The notes below the pieces were generated by a model. The model was not told the origin of the DNA and searched no databases. It worked only from the letters and a program-made list of their open reading frames with translations. A program made the position numbers and the translations under genes. Shown here one piece after another: positions 48,895-57,683 of a stretch of 64,000 nt of DNA. Position 1 is the first letter of the stretch; every line of letters begins with the position of its first letter. The DNA is from Diaphorobacter sp. HDW4A (GTDB taxonomy: Bacteria; Pseudomonadota; Gammaproteobacteria; Burkholderiales; Burkholderiaceae_C), in contig NZ_CP049910.1 of assembly GCF_011305995.1 (NCBI RefSeq), positions 2,728,001-2,792,000 of the forward strand. Reading direction: 5' to 3'.

Positions 48895-49962
48895 ATGTCC
48901 GCCGTCCACACCGAATTCCTCAGCGCCAGCAACGCCGCGCAGCTCGTGGCCCGCACCGGAGTGGTCGAATGCCTGCGCCTGATGGCCGATGCCATCGAGG
49001 CCGATTTCGCGCGCTGGCAGGATTTCGACAAATCCGCCCGCGTCGGCGCGCATTCAGAGCATGGCGTGATCGAGCTGATGCCCGTGGCCGATGCGACGGA
49101 CTATGCATTCAAGTACGTCAACGGTCATCCAAGCAACGCCCGGCACGGTCTGCCCACGGTGATGGCCTTCGGCGCGTTGGCCGACGTAGCGACGGGCGTG
49201 CCGCGCTTCGTGAGTGAACTGACACTGACCACGGCGCTGCGCACCGCCGCTACCTCGCTGATGGCCGCAAGGCGCCTCGCACGGTCAGACAGCCGCAGCA
49301 TGGCGCTGATCGGCAACGGCTCGCAGAGTGAATTTCAGGCCTTGGCCTTTGTTGGGCTGCTCGGCGTGCGCGAGTTGCGGCTGTTTGACGTGGATACGGC
49401 CGCGTCAGCCAAGCTCCTGCGCAACATTGGGCCGGCGCTGGGCGAGTACGGTGCCAGTGCGCAGATCTGCGATTCGGCCGAAGACGCGGTGCGCGGAGCA
49501 GACATCGTCACCACACTCACCGCCAGCAAGGCGCGCGCAACCATCGTGGGCGCACAAATGCTCGCGCCCGGCATGCACCTCAACGCCGTAGGCGGAGATT
49601 GCCCGGGCAAAACGGAGCTTGCAGCTGCGGTGCTCACCAATGCCTCCGTGTTCGTCGAATACGAGCCACAGACGCGCGTGGAAGGCGATCTGCAGCAGAT
49701 GCCAGCCGACTTTGCGGTGACCGAATTCTGGCGTGTGATTCAAGGTCTCGCACCGGGCCGCCGAGCCGACGACGAGATCACGGTATTCGACTCCGTCGGC
49801 TTCGCGCTCGAGGACTATTCAGCGCTGCGCACCATGCGTGAGCTGGGCAAGCAGGCCGGGCTGCTCGAATCCATCGAACTGATTCCTGCGTTGAAGGATC
49901 CCAAGGATCTGTTCGGGTCGCTGCGCCTCAGTGCCCGCCCCGTGCATTTGCGCCGCGCGTGA
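48895..49962 (+). CDS. Ornithine cyclodeaminase
   Basis: 355 aa. Converts L-ornithine to L-proline and ammonia with NAD(H). Mu-crystallin/OCD family: FKYVNGHPSNARHGLPTVMA, ELTLTTALRTAATSLMAARR, the Rossmann motif MALIGNGSQSEFQALAF, and NAVGGDCPGKTEL with the catalytic Asp region (the CPGKTEL block marks true ornithine cyclodeaminase rather than alanine dehydrogenase relatives). Divergent Lrp/AsnC regulator. Its 3' end overlaps the convergent MFS transporter by 35 bases. ATG 48895 with ACGGAG about 7 bases upstream. Confidence 0.93.
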   Translation: MSAVHTEFLSASNAAQLVARTGVVECLRLMADAIEADFARWQDFDKSARVGAHSEHGVIELMPVADATDYAFKYVNGHPSNARHGLPTVMAFGALADVATGVPRFVSELTLTTALRTAATSLMAARRLARSDSRSMALIGNGSQSEFQALAFVGLLGVRELRLFDVDTAASAKLLRNIGPALGEYGASAQICDSAEDAVRGADIVTTLTASKARATIVGAQMLAPGMHLNAVGGDCPGKTELAAAVLTNASVFVEYEPQTRVEGDLQQMPADFAVTEFWRVIQGLAPGRRADDEITVFDSVGFALEDYSALRTMRELGKQAGLLESIELIPALKDPKDLFGSLRLSARPVHLRRA

Positions 49963-51376
49963 TGCGCAGCGAGCTGCAACAGCCAGCGATCACCGCGCTG
50001 CCGGCAGCCAGACACAGTGCTACCGATTCGGCAAAGCCGTCATGCTGTGGCCATATCGCGAAAATCGCGGCGAGCAGTACCGCACCCAGCGTCTGACCGG
50101 TCAAGCGCGCCGTGCCCAGCATGCCGCTGGCCGCGCCACTGCGGTGCAACGGGGCAGAGCTCACTATGGTGTGATTGTTGGGAGATTGGAACAGCCCGAA
50201 ACCCGCGCCACACAAGGCCATGCGCCACATCACGTTCCAATCGGCGGGATGATCGGGCATGAGTCCCAGTGCCAACAGGCCCGCAGCAAACAGCGCCATG
50301 CCGATGCCCCCAAGCAGTCCATCCTGAAAACGACCGATGAGCCGCCCGGCAATCGGCGCAAACACCACCGTCGCGAGCGGCCATGCCGTGATCACCATGC
50401 CGGCCTTCAGATGGCTGTAACCCAGCACCTCAAGCAGCAGATATGGCATGGCGAGAAAGCCGAGCATCTGCGCACAGAACGCGCTGACGGATGCGCCCAT
50501 CGAGAGCGCGAAGACAGGAATGCGCAGCAGATCGACCGGAAACATCGGCGCCGCCAGATGCCATTGCCGGCGCACATAGACCACGCCCACGAGCAGACCT
50601 ATGCCCAGCAGCACCAAGCCGCCCGCCAATGAACTCTGCCCACCACCCATGCGCACGCCCAGCTGCTCACCGCCGAGGAACAGCAGCGTGAACATCGTCA
50701 CATTGAGGATCACATCGAGCACCGAAAAACGCGGACCTTTGCTCTCGGCAGGCGGGTTGGTGGGCAAGGCGCGCCGCCCAAGCCAGCATACGAACAGGCC
50801 GAGCGGCAGGTTCATTGCGAACAGCCAGGGCCAGGAGGCCACCGACAGAATCCCGGCCGCAATCGTCGGCCCAGCCATCGAGGCGGTCGCCACGACCACC
50901 GAATTGATCGCCATGCCGCGCCCCAGTTGGCTGCGCGGAAAAGTCAGGCGCACGAGGGCTGCATTCACACTCATCACCCCTGCGGCACCAAGGCCCTGCA
51001 GCGCGCGCGCCAGAATCAATGTTTCAAGGCTGCGCGCCAGCATTGCAGCGACGGACGCAATCGCAAACAGCCCCATGCCGACCAGATACACGCGCCGATA
51101 CCCCAGCCGGTCGCCCAGCGCAGCCAGCGGCAGCAACAGCACCAGCGTGGCGAGCTGATAGGCGTTGACCACCCACACGGCATGCGCGGCGCTGACGTTG
51201 AGCTCCCGGCCAATATCAGGCAACGCCAGATTCATGATGCTCGAATCGAGCACCGCCAGCGCGATGCCGAGAATGATCACCAGCATGGACTGCCGACGCA
51301 GCGGCGTAGCCAAGCCATCGGCTGGCGCGGGCGCTGCGACTGGCTGGCGAGCGGATTCGGTCTTCAGACGGTCCAT
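49928..51376 (-). CDS. MFS drug exporter, DHA2 (14-TM, EmrB/QacA-like)
   Basis: 482 aa. About fourteen hydrophobic helices. Motif C-like and DHA2 signatures: LDSSIMNLALPDIGRELNVS (motif D1), WVVNAYQLATLVLLLPLAAL, GDRLGYRRVYLVGMGLFAIA (motif A), ARALQGLGAAGVMSVNAALV and GPTIAAGILSVASWPWLFAM (motif C-like, antiporters). Start at 51376 (MDRLKTES, AAAGAGA upstream); the frame from 51490 adds 38 unrelated residues. Likely proton-driven efflux of toxic compounds; substrate unknown. Overlaps the ornithine cyclodeaminase gene end by 35 bases. Confidence 0.9.
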   Translation of the reverse strand: MDRLKTESARQPVAAPAPADGLATPLRRQSMLVIILGIALAVLDSSIMNLALPDIGRELNVSAAHAVWVVNAYQLATLVLLLPLAALGDRLGYRRVYLVGMGLFAIASVAAMLARSLETLILARALQGLGAAGVMSVNAALVRLTFPRSQLGRGMAINSVVVATASMAGPTIAAGILSVASWPWLFAMNLPLGLFVCWLGRRALPTNPPAESKGPRFSVLDVILNVTMFTLLFLGGEQLGVRMGGGQSSLAGGLVLLGIGLLVGVVYVRRQWHLAAPMFPVDLLRIPVFALSMGASVSAFCAQMLGFLAMPYLLLEVLGYSHLKAGMVITAWPLATVVFAPIAGRLIGRFQDGLLGGIGMALFAAGLLALGLMPDHPADWNVMWRMALCGAGFGLFQSPNNHTIVSSAPLHRSGAASGMLGTARLTGQTLGAVLLAAIFAIWPQHDGFAESVALCLAAGSAVIAGCCSSLRITRGANARGGH

Positions 51377-51591
51377 GGATCTCTTTGTTCTTGGGTTGCC
51401 CAGCCGATGAAGGCCCACTTGCGATGGTGGGGAACACCGTGGCAATGTGGTTGTCGATTCTAGGAAATCGCCTCGCAGAACGCTTGGCATTTCAGAACAG
51501 CCCGCAAACTCCGATGGTTACGCGTTTGACGAAGCCTGCACGCGCCATAGGCGAGGGCAAGGCGCGAAGCGCCTCAGGGGAGGTGTTCTTC

Positions 51592-52938
51592 TTACTCCCA
51601 GCGGGTACGACGCACCGCCCAGACTGTTGTCACACCGTAGATCACCATGCCCGCAAACACCAGCCAGAACAGCGGCTGGGCCGAGCCGCCACCGCTCTGC
51701 GCGAGCCACGCACCCACCACAGCCACCAGCACCAGGCGCGCCGATCCCGCGAGAATCGGCCCGAGTACATGGCCCGAGCCGAGCGAGGCGAAATACAGCG
51801 TCAACCCGAGGCCGAAGAACGCAAAGCCCGGCCCGGTCGTGCGCAGATAGAGGTCGGCATTGGCAAGCACCAGCGGATCGGTGCTGAACATGGCCGACCA
51901 GAGCGAGGGCACCAGCATCACGGTCAAGCCGAGCACCGCCAGCACCAGCGCCGACACGTAGCCCGCCGTCCACGCCACGCGGCGTGCGCGCGCCACCTGC
52001 CCCGCCCCGATGGCCATGCCGACCATGGGCACCGACGCTACGCCGATGCCGAAGGCAATCGGAATCAGCAGAAACTCCAGCCGCTGACCGATGCCGTAGC
52101 CCGCGAGTGCCTGCGGCCCGAAGCGCGCGACCAGCCCCGTCATGATCAACGCGGTAAGCACCGACTGCACCGGCGAGAGACAGGCGAACGCGCCCACCCG
52201 CAGGATGTCGCGGAACATGGGCCATGCAAAGCGCACGCTGCGCCAAGGAATCGGCAGAGCCTTCTGCCCCCATTGCAGATACGCAAGCAACACCACCGAA
52301 CCCAGCCCCATCGCGATGATGTTGCCGAGCGCAATGCCCGTCATTCCCCAAGGCGGCATCGGACCGAGCCCAAGGCCGAGCGAGCCGCCGATCATGATCT
52401 GCAGCAGCGCCACGACCATCACCACCGTTGACGGCACGCGCATATTGCCGGTGCCGCGTACCACCGATGCCAGCGTGTTGCACAGCCACACCAGCATCGC
52501 GCCGCTGAACAGCACCTGCCCATAACGCACGGCCTCGAGGAGCACCTCGCCTTTGCCGCCCAGCAGTTGAAAAAACCACGGCCCACACAGCACGAAGAGC
52601 AGCGAATAGGCGACGCCCGCCCCTGCACCGATGGCCATCGCATGCAGCGCCAACGTGCCCGCGCGTTCGCGGTCGCCCGAGCCCAGTGCGCGGCTGATGG
52701 CCGACGACACACCGCCGCCCATCGCGCCGTTGCTCATCATCTGGGTGAGCATGGCAAACGGAAACACGATGGCCATGGCTGCCAGTGGAATCGTGCCGAG
52801 CCGCCCGACGTAGTAGGTCTCGGCAATACCGACCAGCACCGACGAGACCAGCGCCAGCACATTGGGCACGGCGAGGCGCAACAGTGTCGGAAGGATCGCC
52901 GCCTCAAGCAGTCGTGACGCGGGCGCAGATGTGGTCAT
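51592..52938 (-). CDS. MATE family efflux transporter
   Basis: 448 aa with twelve hydrophobic segments. MATE family signs: LRLAVPNVLALVSSVLVGIA (first helix), YYVGRLGTIPLAAMAIVFPF, NGAMGGGVSSAISRALGSGD and the second-half repeat RVGAFACLSPVQSVLTALIM, YGIGQRLEFLLIPIAFGIGV. MATE pumps expel cationic drugs or metabolites using Na+ or H+. A much longer frame upstream (to 53340) runs through the next gene in another frame and is not used. The alkyltransferase gene lies 10 bases upstream on the same strand. Confidence 0.92.
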   Translation of the reverse strand: MTTSAPASRLLEAAILPTLLRLAVPNVLALVSSVLVGIAETYYVGRLGTIPLAAMAIVFPFAMLTQMMSNGAMGGGVSSAISRALGSGDRERAGTLALHAMAIGAGAGVAYSLLFVLCGPWFFQLLGGKGEVLLEAVRYGQVLFSGAMLVWLCNTLASVVRGTGNMRVPSTVVMVVALLQIMIGGSLGLGLGPMPPWGMTGIALGNIIAMGLGSVVLLAYLQWGQKALPIPWRSVRFAWPMFRDILRVGAFACLSPVQSVLTALIMTGLVARFGPQALAGYGIGQRLEFLLIPIAFGIGVASVPMVGMAIGAGQVARARRVAWTAGYVSALVLAVLGLTVMLVPSLWSAMFSTDPLVLANADLYLRTTGPGFAFFGLGLTLYFASLGSGHVLGPILAGSARLVLVAVVGAWLAQSGGGSAQPLFWLVFAGMVIYGVTTVWAVRRTRWE

Positions 52939-52948
52939 TGAAAAGGTC

Positions 52949-53545
52949 TCAGAACAGCGGCAAGGTGCCGCCGGGGCACGCGCCTTCGATGGCCAGCATA
53001 CGCAGCTTCTGCGTCGCACCGCCATGTGCGGAAAAGCCGCCGGTTCGGTCGCCAGCAGCCAAAATCCGATGGCAGGGAACCACCGGCGCAAACGGATTCG
53101 CCCCCAGCGCCTGCCCCACAGCGCGCGACAGATGCACATCACCGAGCTCGCGCGCAAGCTCGCCATAGGTGCGCGTGTCGCCCGGCGCAATGGCGCGCGC
53201 GAGGGCATAGACGCGGCACGCAAATTCAGGCACACCGCGCACGTCGAGTTCAATGTCGCGCAAATCAACGGGCTCGCCACGCAGCAGCGCCTGCACTCCA
53301 TGCACCGCATCGGTGGCGGCCTGCGTCGAAGGCACGGCAAGCAGATCGCTCACCGGCTGATCGAGCGACAGCCCGCGCAGCAATCGCTCAAGCGTGCGCG
53401 CCACATCGGGCTCGGGCAACTGCACGGCGACGATGCCCGCATCCGACCAGGCCAGCGCGCAGTCGCCGATCTCCGTCGCGAAATGGCGCACGCCCAGTGG
53501 CGCCGGTCGTGCGTTGCGGGCGATGGGCGGCGCGCTCATAGTCAT
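52949..53545 (-). CDS. ogt: Methylated-DNA-[protein]-cysteine S-methyltransferase
   Basis: 198-aa suicide DNA repair protein that takes the methyl group from O6-methylguanine. Active site VVPCHRILAAG (nucleophilic Cys). The domain start FACRVYALARAIAPGDTRTY and the helix-turn-helix ARELGDVHLSRAVGQALGAN are typical. The N-terminal part is divergent with low sequence conservation, as in Ogt-like proteins. Its start overlaps the stop of the SDR gene (TGATG), and a MATE gene follows 10 bases downstream; this suggests an SDR-ogt-MATE operon. Confidence 0.9.
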   Translation of the reverse strand: MTMSAPPIARNARPAPLGVRHFATEIGDCALAWSDAGIVAVQLPEPDVARTLERLLRGLSLDQPVSDLLAVPSTQAATDAVHGVQALLRGEPVDLRDIELDVRGVPEFACRVYALARAIAPGDTRTYGELARELGDVHLSRAVGQALGANPFAPVVPCHRILAAGDRTGGFSAHGGATQKLRMLAIEGACPGGTLPLF

Positions 53546-54468
53546 CAGGCGTTCGGGATGTTCGAGGTGCCAAGCAACTGCTCGCGCAGTTGTTCACGCA
53601 GATGCGGCCGCGCGGCGAACGGGTCGCTCGGGTTGCGGGTTTGCAGAATGTCTTCCATGCGCGTCTGCACCGCGCCAATCGCCTGCGGATGGCTGTAGAT
53701 ATAGAACTGGTTGGCGGCCACGGCATCGAAGACTTTCTTCGCCACATCCTCAGCCGAGACCTTGCCGCTCGCCACCGCCTTGTCGAGCATCTGCGTGCCC
53801 ACCTGCTGGCTGCGCGTCGCCTCGGTCGCAGCCAGCGCATCGGGCCGATGGCGCTCACTCTTGCCGATGCCCGTGGGCACAAAATACGGACACAACACGC
53901 TCGCGCCGATCTGTTCGGTCACGAGTTGCAGATCCTGATACAGCGTCTCAGACAGCGCCACCACCGCGTGTTTGCTGACGTTGTAGACACCGAGATTCGG
54001 CGTAGCCAGCAGCCCCGCCATGCTGGCCGTGTTGACGATATGGCCGCGCCAGTTCGCATCGCCGCGCGCGGCCGCCAGCATCATTGGCGTGAACACCCGC
54101 ACCCCATTGGCCACCCCGCGCAGATTCACGCCGAGCACCCAATCCCATTCCCGCGCCGAAGTCTCCCAGATCAGCCCCGCAGCACCCACTCCCGCGTTGT
54201 TGAACACCAGATGCGGCGCCCCAAAGCGCTCCAGCACTGCAGCGCCCAACGCGTCCATCTCGTCCGCACCGGACACATCCACCCGCCGAGCAAGAACATT
54301 CGCTCCCAACGCTCGAAGCTCGGCCTCGGCAGCCGCCAGCGGCTCGGCCTGCACATCGACCAACACCAGATTCATTTCCAAACGCGCACCGATGCGCGCG
54401 CACTCCAGCCCAAAACCCGAAGCTGCCCCCGTCAACACAGCCGTCTTGCCCGCAAAATTCTCGATCAT
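53545..54468 (-). CDS. Short-chain dehydrogenase/reductase (classical SDR)
   Basis: 307 aa. NAD(P) binding TGAASGFGLECARIG near the N-terminus (MIENFAGKTAVLTG start, GGAG upstream at 54468), VFNNAGVGAAG, catalytic Ser in NTASMAG and YNVSKHA (Tyr-xxx-Lys). The C-terminal tail is longer than a minimal SDR and ends with RPHLREQLREQLLG, as in the subgroup with an additional helix. Substrate unknown. It overlaps the downstream alkyltransferase gene by one base. Confidence 0.9.
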   Translation of the reverse strand: MIENFAGKTAVLTGAASGFGLECARIGARLEMNLVLVDVQAEPLAAAEAELRALGANVLARRVDVSGADEMDALGAAVLERFGAPHLVFNNAGVGAAGLIWETSAREWDWVLGVNLRGVANGVRVFTPMMLAAARGDANWRGHIVNTASMAGLLATPNLGVYNVSKHAVVALSETLYQDLQLVTEQIGASVLCPYFVPTGIGKSERHRPDALAATEATRSQQVGTQMLDKAVASGKVSAEDVAKKVFDAVAANQFYIYSHPQAIGAVQTRMEDILQTRNPSDPFAARPHLREQLREQLLGTSNIPNA

Positions 54469-54562
54469 CGAAAAGTCTCCAACTTCAAAAAGCCACTCCC
54501 CGCCCCGCGCGAAGCGCCTCAACCCAACGCAGCGATCAAACCGCCTGAACCCACCACCACAA

Positions 54563-54656
54563 CGCCAAGACAGCCCCTCAGGCCAGGCGTCTCACGCGCA
54601 GACAGTACTCCCGTACGGCAAGCGTGAGCAACGACGCATGAGGGGCTGTATTGGCG
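54563..54656. repeat. Dispersed hairpin repeat, copy 3 (long loop)
   Basis: An 18-bp stem with one mismatch (54563-54580 with 54639-54656), inner part ACAGCCCCTCA as in the 31119 copy. The 58-base loop contains a second stem, CTCACGC (54591-54597) with GCGTGAG (54622-54628), and CTTGCCGTACG (as its complement) that is shared with the half copy at 13804. Confidence 0.75.
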
Positions 54657-54728
54657 CCCCCAAACGACCAATCAATCGAAGCCGAACAGGCTTCGTACAA
54701 ACAAAACCCAAAGAATCAAAGCAAAAAA

Positions 54729-55655
54729 TCAAAGCGCCTTCATCACATAGCCAACGCGGGGAAAGTGAACGTGTATGTTGCCTACTCGGGCGTCGACACG
54801 GGCGAGCGTGTAGCGCGTGCGGGTGGCGGCAATCAGCTTGCCGATGGTGGGCTCCACCCCAAAGCTCGCCGCCGAAATCGCCACCTTGCTGCCCAGCTCA
54901 ATCCCGTGATCATCGAGAAACACCTCATGCTCCGGCAACGCAGCAGGCTCGGCACTAGCCGCCACCGTCAGCGCCTCAGGCATCGACAGCTTCTCCATAC
55001 GCCCCACGCCGAGCGTGGCGATGCGATCCATCCAGGTGAGCACTTGCGGCGTGGCGTCAAAGATGTTCGCCAGATTCGGCGTGGCAATGCGCGTGAACCA
55101 CAGCGGGTGATAGACGGCAAAGTCCGCGATGCAGGGCTGATCGCCGAGCAGGTACACATTCTCGTCGAGCATGCTGCCAATGCGCCGCAGGTCGGAGCGG
55201 TAGTTCACCGCCGCTTCGGGCGCATTCATCAGCGGAAAGCCCATGGCCTTGCGGTCGTTCACAAAAGTCTCGGCCAGCGAGCGATCTGCGTTCGCGAACA
55301 GCACCTGCAGGCCGTGCGGCTGGAAGTTGTACGACATGGCCGCCCAGAACATCTGTTCGTCGGCCCATTGCGCCACCACGCGCGACAGTCCCTTGCGGTG
55401 CTCGGGATAGAGCGTGGGCGTGCTCTCGTGGTGTTCGAGCACGTCGCAGATCAGCGCGGTGTCGCAATAGATGTCGGCACCGATCTGCAGGTACGGCGTG
55501 CGCCGGTATCCGCCGGTGAGCGCCTCGACATCGGGCTTGGGCATGAAGCCCGGCACGATCACCGATTTCCAAGCCAGTTGCTTGTAGCCCATGATCGTCC
55601 GGATCTTGTGCGAGAACGGGGACATGGGGTAGTGGTGCAGTATCAGTTCGCTCAC
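54729..55655 (-). CDS. Glutathione S-transferase family protein with C-terminal extension
   Basis: 308 aa from a GTG at 55655 (GGAGA 8 bases upstream). The N-terminal thioredoxin-like domain reads SELILHHYPMSPFSHKIRTI, with the glutathione-site TPYLQIGADIYCDTALICD. A helical GST C-domain follows (to about residue 220). Beyond this a further 80 residues (EHEVFLDDHGIELGSKVAIS, FPRVGYVMKAL) do not fit the GST fold and may form a small extra domain. Neighbours upstream on the same strand are an ElaA-like acetyltransferase and a thioesterase. Confidence 0.85.
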   Translation of the reverse strand: MSELILHHYPMSPFSHKIRTIMGYKQLAWKSVIVPGFMPKPDVEALTGGYRRTPYLQIGADIYCDTALICDVLEHHESTPTLYPEHRKGLSRVVAQWADEQMFWAAMSYNFQPHGLQVLFANADRSLAETFVNDRKAMGFPLMNAPEAAVNYRSDLRRIGSMLDENVYLLGDQPCIADFAVYHPLWFTRIATPNLANIFDATPQVLTWMDRIATLGVGRMEKLSMPEALTVAASAEPAALPEHEVFLDDHGIELGSKVAISAASFGVEPTIGKLIAATRTRYTLARVDARVGNIHVHFPRVGYVMKAL

Positions 55656-55734
55656 GATGTCGTCTCCTTGTTTGTAGTTGGTTCTCGGAATCAGAGCAGC
55701 ACAATGGGCTATCGGCAACGCCGTTCAGCCACTT

Positions 55735-56208
55735 TCACGGGACGTACAGCATCTCCACATGCGGGATACCGTCCTCCAGATATTCATCCGAAACCGTTTG
55801 AAATCCCAGCCCGCCATACATGCGCTGCAGATGCGCCTGCGCGCTGATGCGGATGGACTGATCAGGAAACACGCGCGCGATCTGCGCAATGCCTTCGCTC
55901 ACCAGTTCCAGCCCGATGCCCAGACCACGAATCTCGGGCGCACAGACGACGCGGCCCATCGCCGCCTCGGGATAGATCACGCCCGGCCCGTTGATCCGCA
56001 GCGTCGCAAGCAACGCATCGCCATGGCTTGAGGCGGGTGCGCGGCCGAGCAGGTGCCAAGACCGCTTGTCATATTCATCAGGGTCCTGATAAGGCCCTTG
56101 CTCCAGAATGAAAACCCGGCAGCGCAGGGCAAGCGCGTCGTGCAGTTCGTGCGGCGTCAGGTCCTCGAATTGCTTCCAGGTCCATTGCATAGGCAGGCGT
56201 GTCGTCAT
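55735..56208 (-). CDS. ElaA-like GNAT acetyltransferase
   Basis: 157 aa. GNAT family, ElaA group: MQWTWKQFEDLTPHELHDAL, ALRCRVFILEQGPYQDPDEY, then ATLRINGPG and the acetyl-CoA loop GRVVCAPEIRGLGIGLELVS. C-terminal MYGGLGFQTVSDEYLEDGIP. Substrate unknown. Start at 56208 with GGAG 8 bases upstream; the longer frame from 56235 is inside the thioesterase stop region. Probably co-transcribed with the thioesterase (23-base gap) and the GST. Confidence 0.9.
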   Translation of the reverse strand: MTTRLPMQWTWKQFEDLTPHELHDALALRCRVFILEQGPYQDPDEYDKRSWHLLGRAPASSHGDALLATLRINGPGVIYPEAAMGRVVCAPEIRGLGIGLELVSEGIAQIARVFPDQSIRISAQAHLQRMYGGLGFQTVSDEYLEDGIPHVEMLYVP

Positions 56209-56231
56209 GTCGAGTACTCCTTGCCTTGCGT

Positions 56232-56651
56232 TCAATCGGTGGCGACAGGCGCCTGCTTGCCGTCCAGCTTGTTGCGCGGCACATAGCGAAAGGTTCCAGT
56301 CGCCATAGTGCAGAGCTCGCCCTCAGCGTCGTAGATCCAGCCTTCGACGAAGGCCATGGACTTCGTGCGGCGCAGCCGCCGCGCCTTGGCCACCAGCGGC
56401 CCCTTGGCGGGGGCCATGAAGGTGGATTTCATCTCGATGGTGACGATGCCGTGGTCCTCCACGTCACTGCGCGCGGCCACCGACAGAGCCACATCGAGCA
56501 GCGTCATCGACGCGCCGCCGTGCGTCACGCCATGCGAATTCAGATGCTCTGGCTTGGGCGTGTAATGAAGTTCGGATTCGCCGTTTTCCATGCGGTGCAG
56601 CGTGAAGCCCAGCAGGTTCACGAAAGGGATGTCGGCGCGAAAGTTCAGCAC
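56232..56651 (-). CDS. PaaI-like hotdog thioesterase
   Basis: 139-aa hotdog-fold acyl-CoA thioesterase. The core helix region HLNSHGVTHGGASMTLLDVA contains the family Asp and the HGG motif. The second half is MKSTFMAPAKGPLVAKARRL and EGWIYDAEGELCTMATGTFR. No signal peptide. Located between an ElaA-like gene and an SDR on the same strand; the two SDRs, GST and this thioesterase hint at an acyl or aromatic detoxification set, though no pathway is certain. Confidence 0.88.
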   Translation of the reverse strand: MLNFRADIPFVNLLGFTLHRMENGESELHYTPKPEHLNSHGVTHGGASMTLLDVALSVAARSDVEDHGIVTIEMKSTFMAPAKGPLVAKARRLRRTKSMAFVEGWIYDAEGELCTMATGTFRYVPRNKLDGKQAPVATD

Positions 56652-56740
56652 GGAAAGTCTCCAGAAAAATCAGTGTCAGCAAAGATGTGCACAAGCATAT
56701 CTGCTTGGCAGCAGCTCCGCTGACGACGCCCTCATTCGAC

Positions 56741-57532
56741 TCAACCGCCCAGCACCGCGCTCACCCCGCCGTCGGCTGCCATCCATTGGCCGGTGATGTG
56801 CTTGCCAGCGTCGCTCGCGAGCAGCAGCGTCAGGCCCTTCAGATCCTCGTCGTCGCCGAGGCGGCGCAGCGGCGCTCCCTCGCACATTTTTTCTTCGCCG
56901 ATGGTGTCGATCAGCACCGACGCCATCCTGGTGCGGAAGAATCCCGGGCAGATGCAGTTGACGCGCACGCCGCGCGGTCCCCACTCTGCCGCAAGCGCGC
57001 GTGTGAAGTTGATCACCGCGCCCTTGGAGGTGTTGTAGGCAATGGTCTTCATGTCCACTGGATTGCCGCCCAGCCCCGCGATCGACGCCAGATTGATGAT
57101 GCTGCCCTTGCCGCGCGGCAGCATGCTGCGCTTGCCGATCTGCTGGCTCAGCAGGAAATAGCCACGGATGTTCAGGTTCATCACCTTGTCCCAGGCGTCC
57201 ACCGGATAGTCCTCGGCCGCCGCGCCCCAGGACGCGCCCGCGTTGTTGATGAGGATATCGATGTCGCCCACGCGCTCCAGCGCCTCGTCGGCCAGGCGGG
57301 CTATGTCGGCCTCCTTGGCGCAGTCGGCCGCGATCCAACGCGCGTCGATACCCTTGTCCGCGAGCGTGGCCACGGCCTCTTCCAGATCAGCCGCCTTGCG
57401 CGAGGTGATCACCACCCTGGCCCCGGCTTCGCCGAGCGCCTGCGCCATCTGCAGACCCAGCCCGCGCGATCCGCCGGTCACCAGCGCTGTACGGCCTTCG
57501 AGATTGAATAGTTCTTGCACCGTGCGCGACAT
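56741..57532 (-). CDS. Short-chain dehydrogenase/reductase (gluconate 5-dehydrogenase-like)
   Basis: 263 aa. NAD(P) motif LVTGGSRGLGLQMAQALGEA, INNAG, catalytic Ser in NLASIAGLGG and Tyr/Lys in AYNTSKGAVINFTRA. The C-terminal block WMAADGGVSAVLG is the FabG-like end with the typical GG. Length and motifs match the broad FabG/gluconate dehydrogenase group; substrate unknown. Start 57532; a longer ATG frame (57583) extends into the DyP leader. Transcribed away from the DyP peroxidase. Confidence 0.9.
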   Translation of the reverse strand: MSRTVQELFNLEGRTALVTGGSRGLGLQMAQALGEAGARVVITSRKAADLEEAVATLADKGIDARWIAADCAKEADIARLADEALERVGDIDILINNAGASWGAAAEDYPVDAWDKVMNLNIRGYFLLSQQIGKRSMLPRGKGSIINLASIAGLGGNPVDMKTIAYNTSKGAVINFTRALAAEWGPRGVRVNCICPGFFRTRMASVLIDTIGEEKMCEGAPLRRLGDDEDLKGLTLLLASDAGKHITGQWMAADGGVSAVLGG

Positions 57533-57683
57533 GGCGGAGTCCCCTCTGAATGAATTGGTGGAAAATGAAAGGCCATTGTCCAAGGCTCGCCTCCACTGCC
57601 ATGTCGCATTGGCGATTCCCAGAGGCTCCCCAGACGTTGAATATCACCCGGCAGGCGGTCGGAATGCCCGCTCTGCTACTGTT

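Noticed and set aside
51500-51580. CGCGAAGCGCCTCA word near 51565 and 54510 as another dispersed repeat
   Set aside because: Short palindromic word only; flanks do not align.
52939-53340. Upstream extension of the MATE gene by 134 codons
   Set aside because: Lies in another frame of the alkyltransferase gene; the family start is at 52938.
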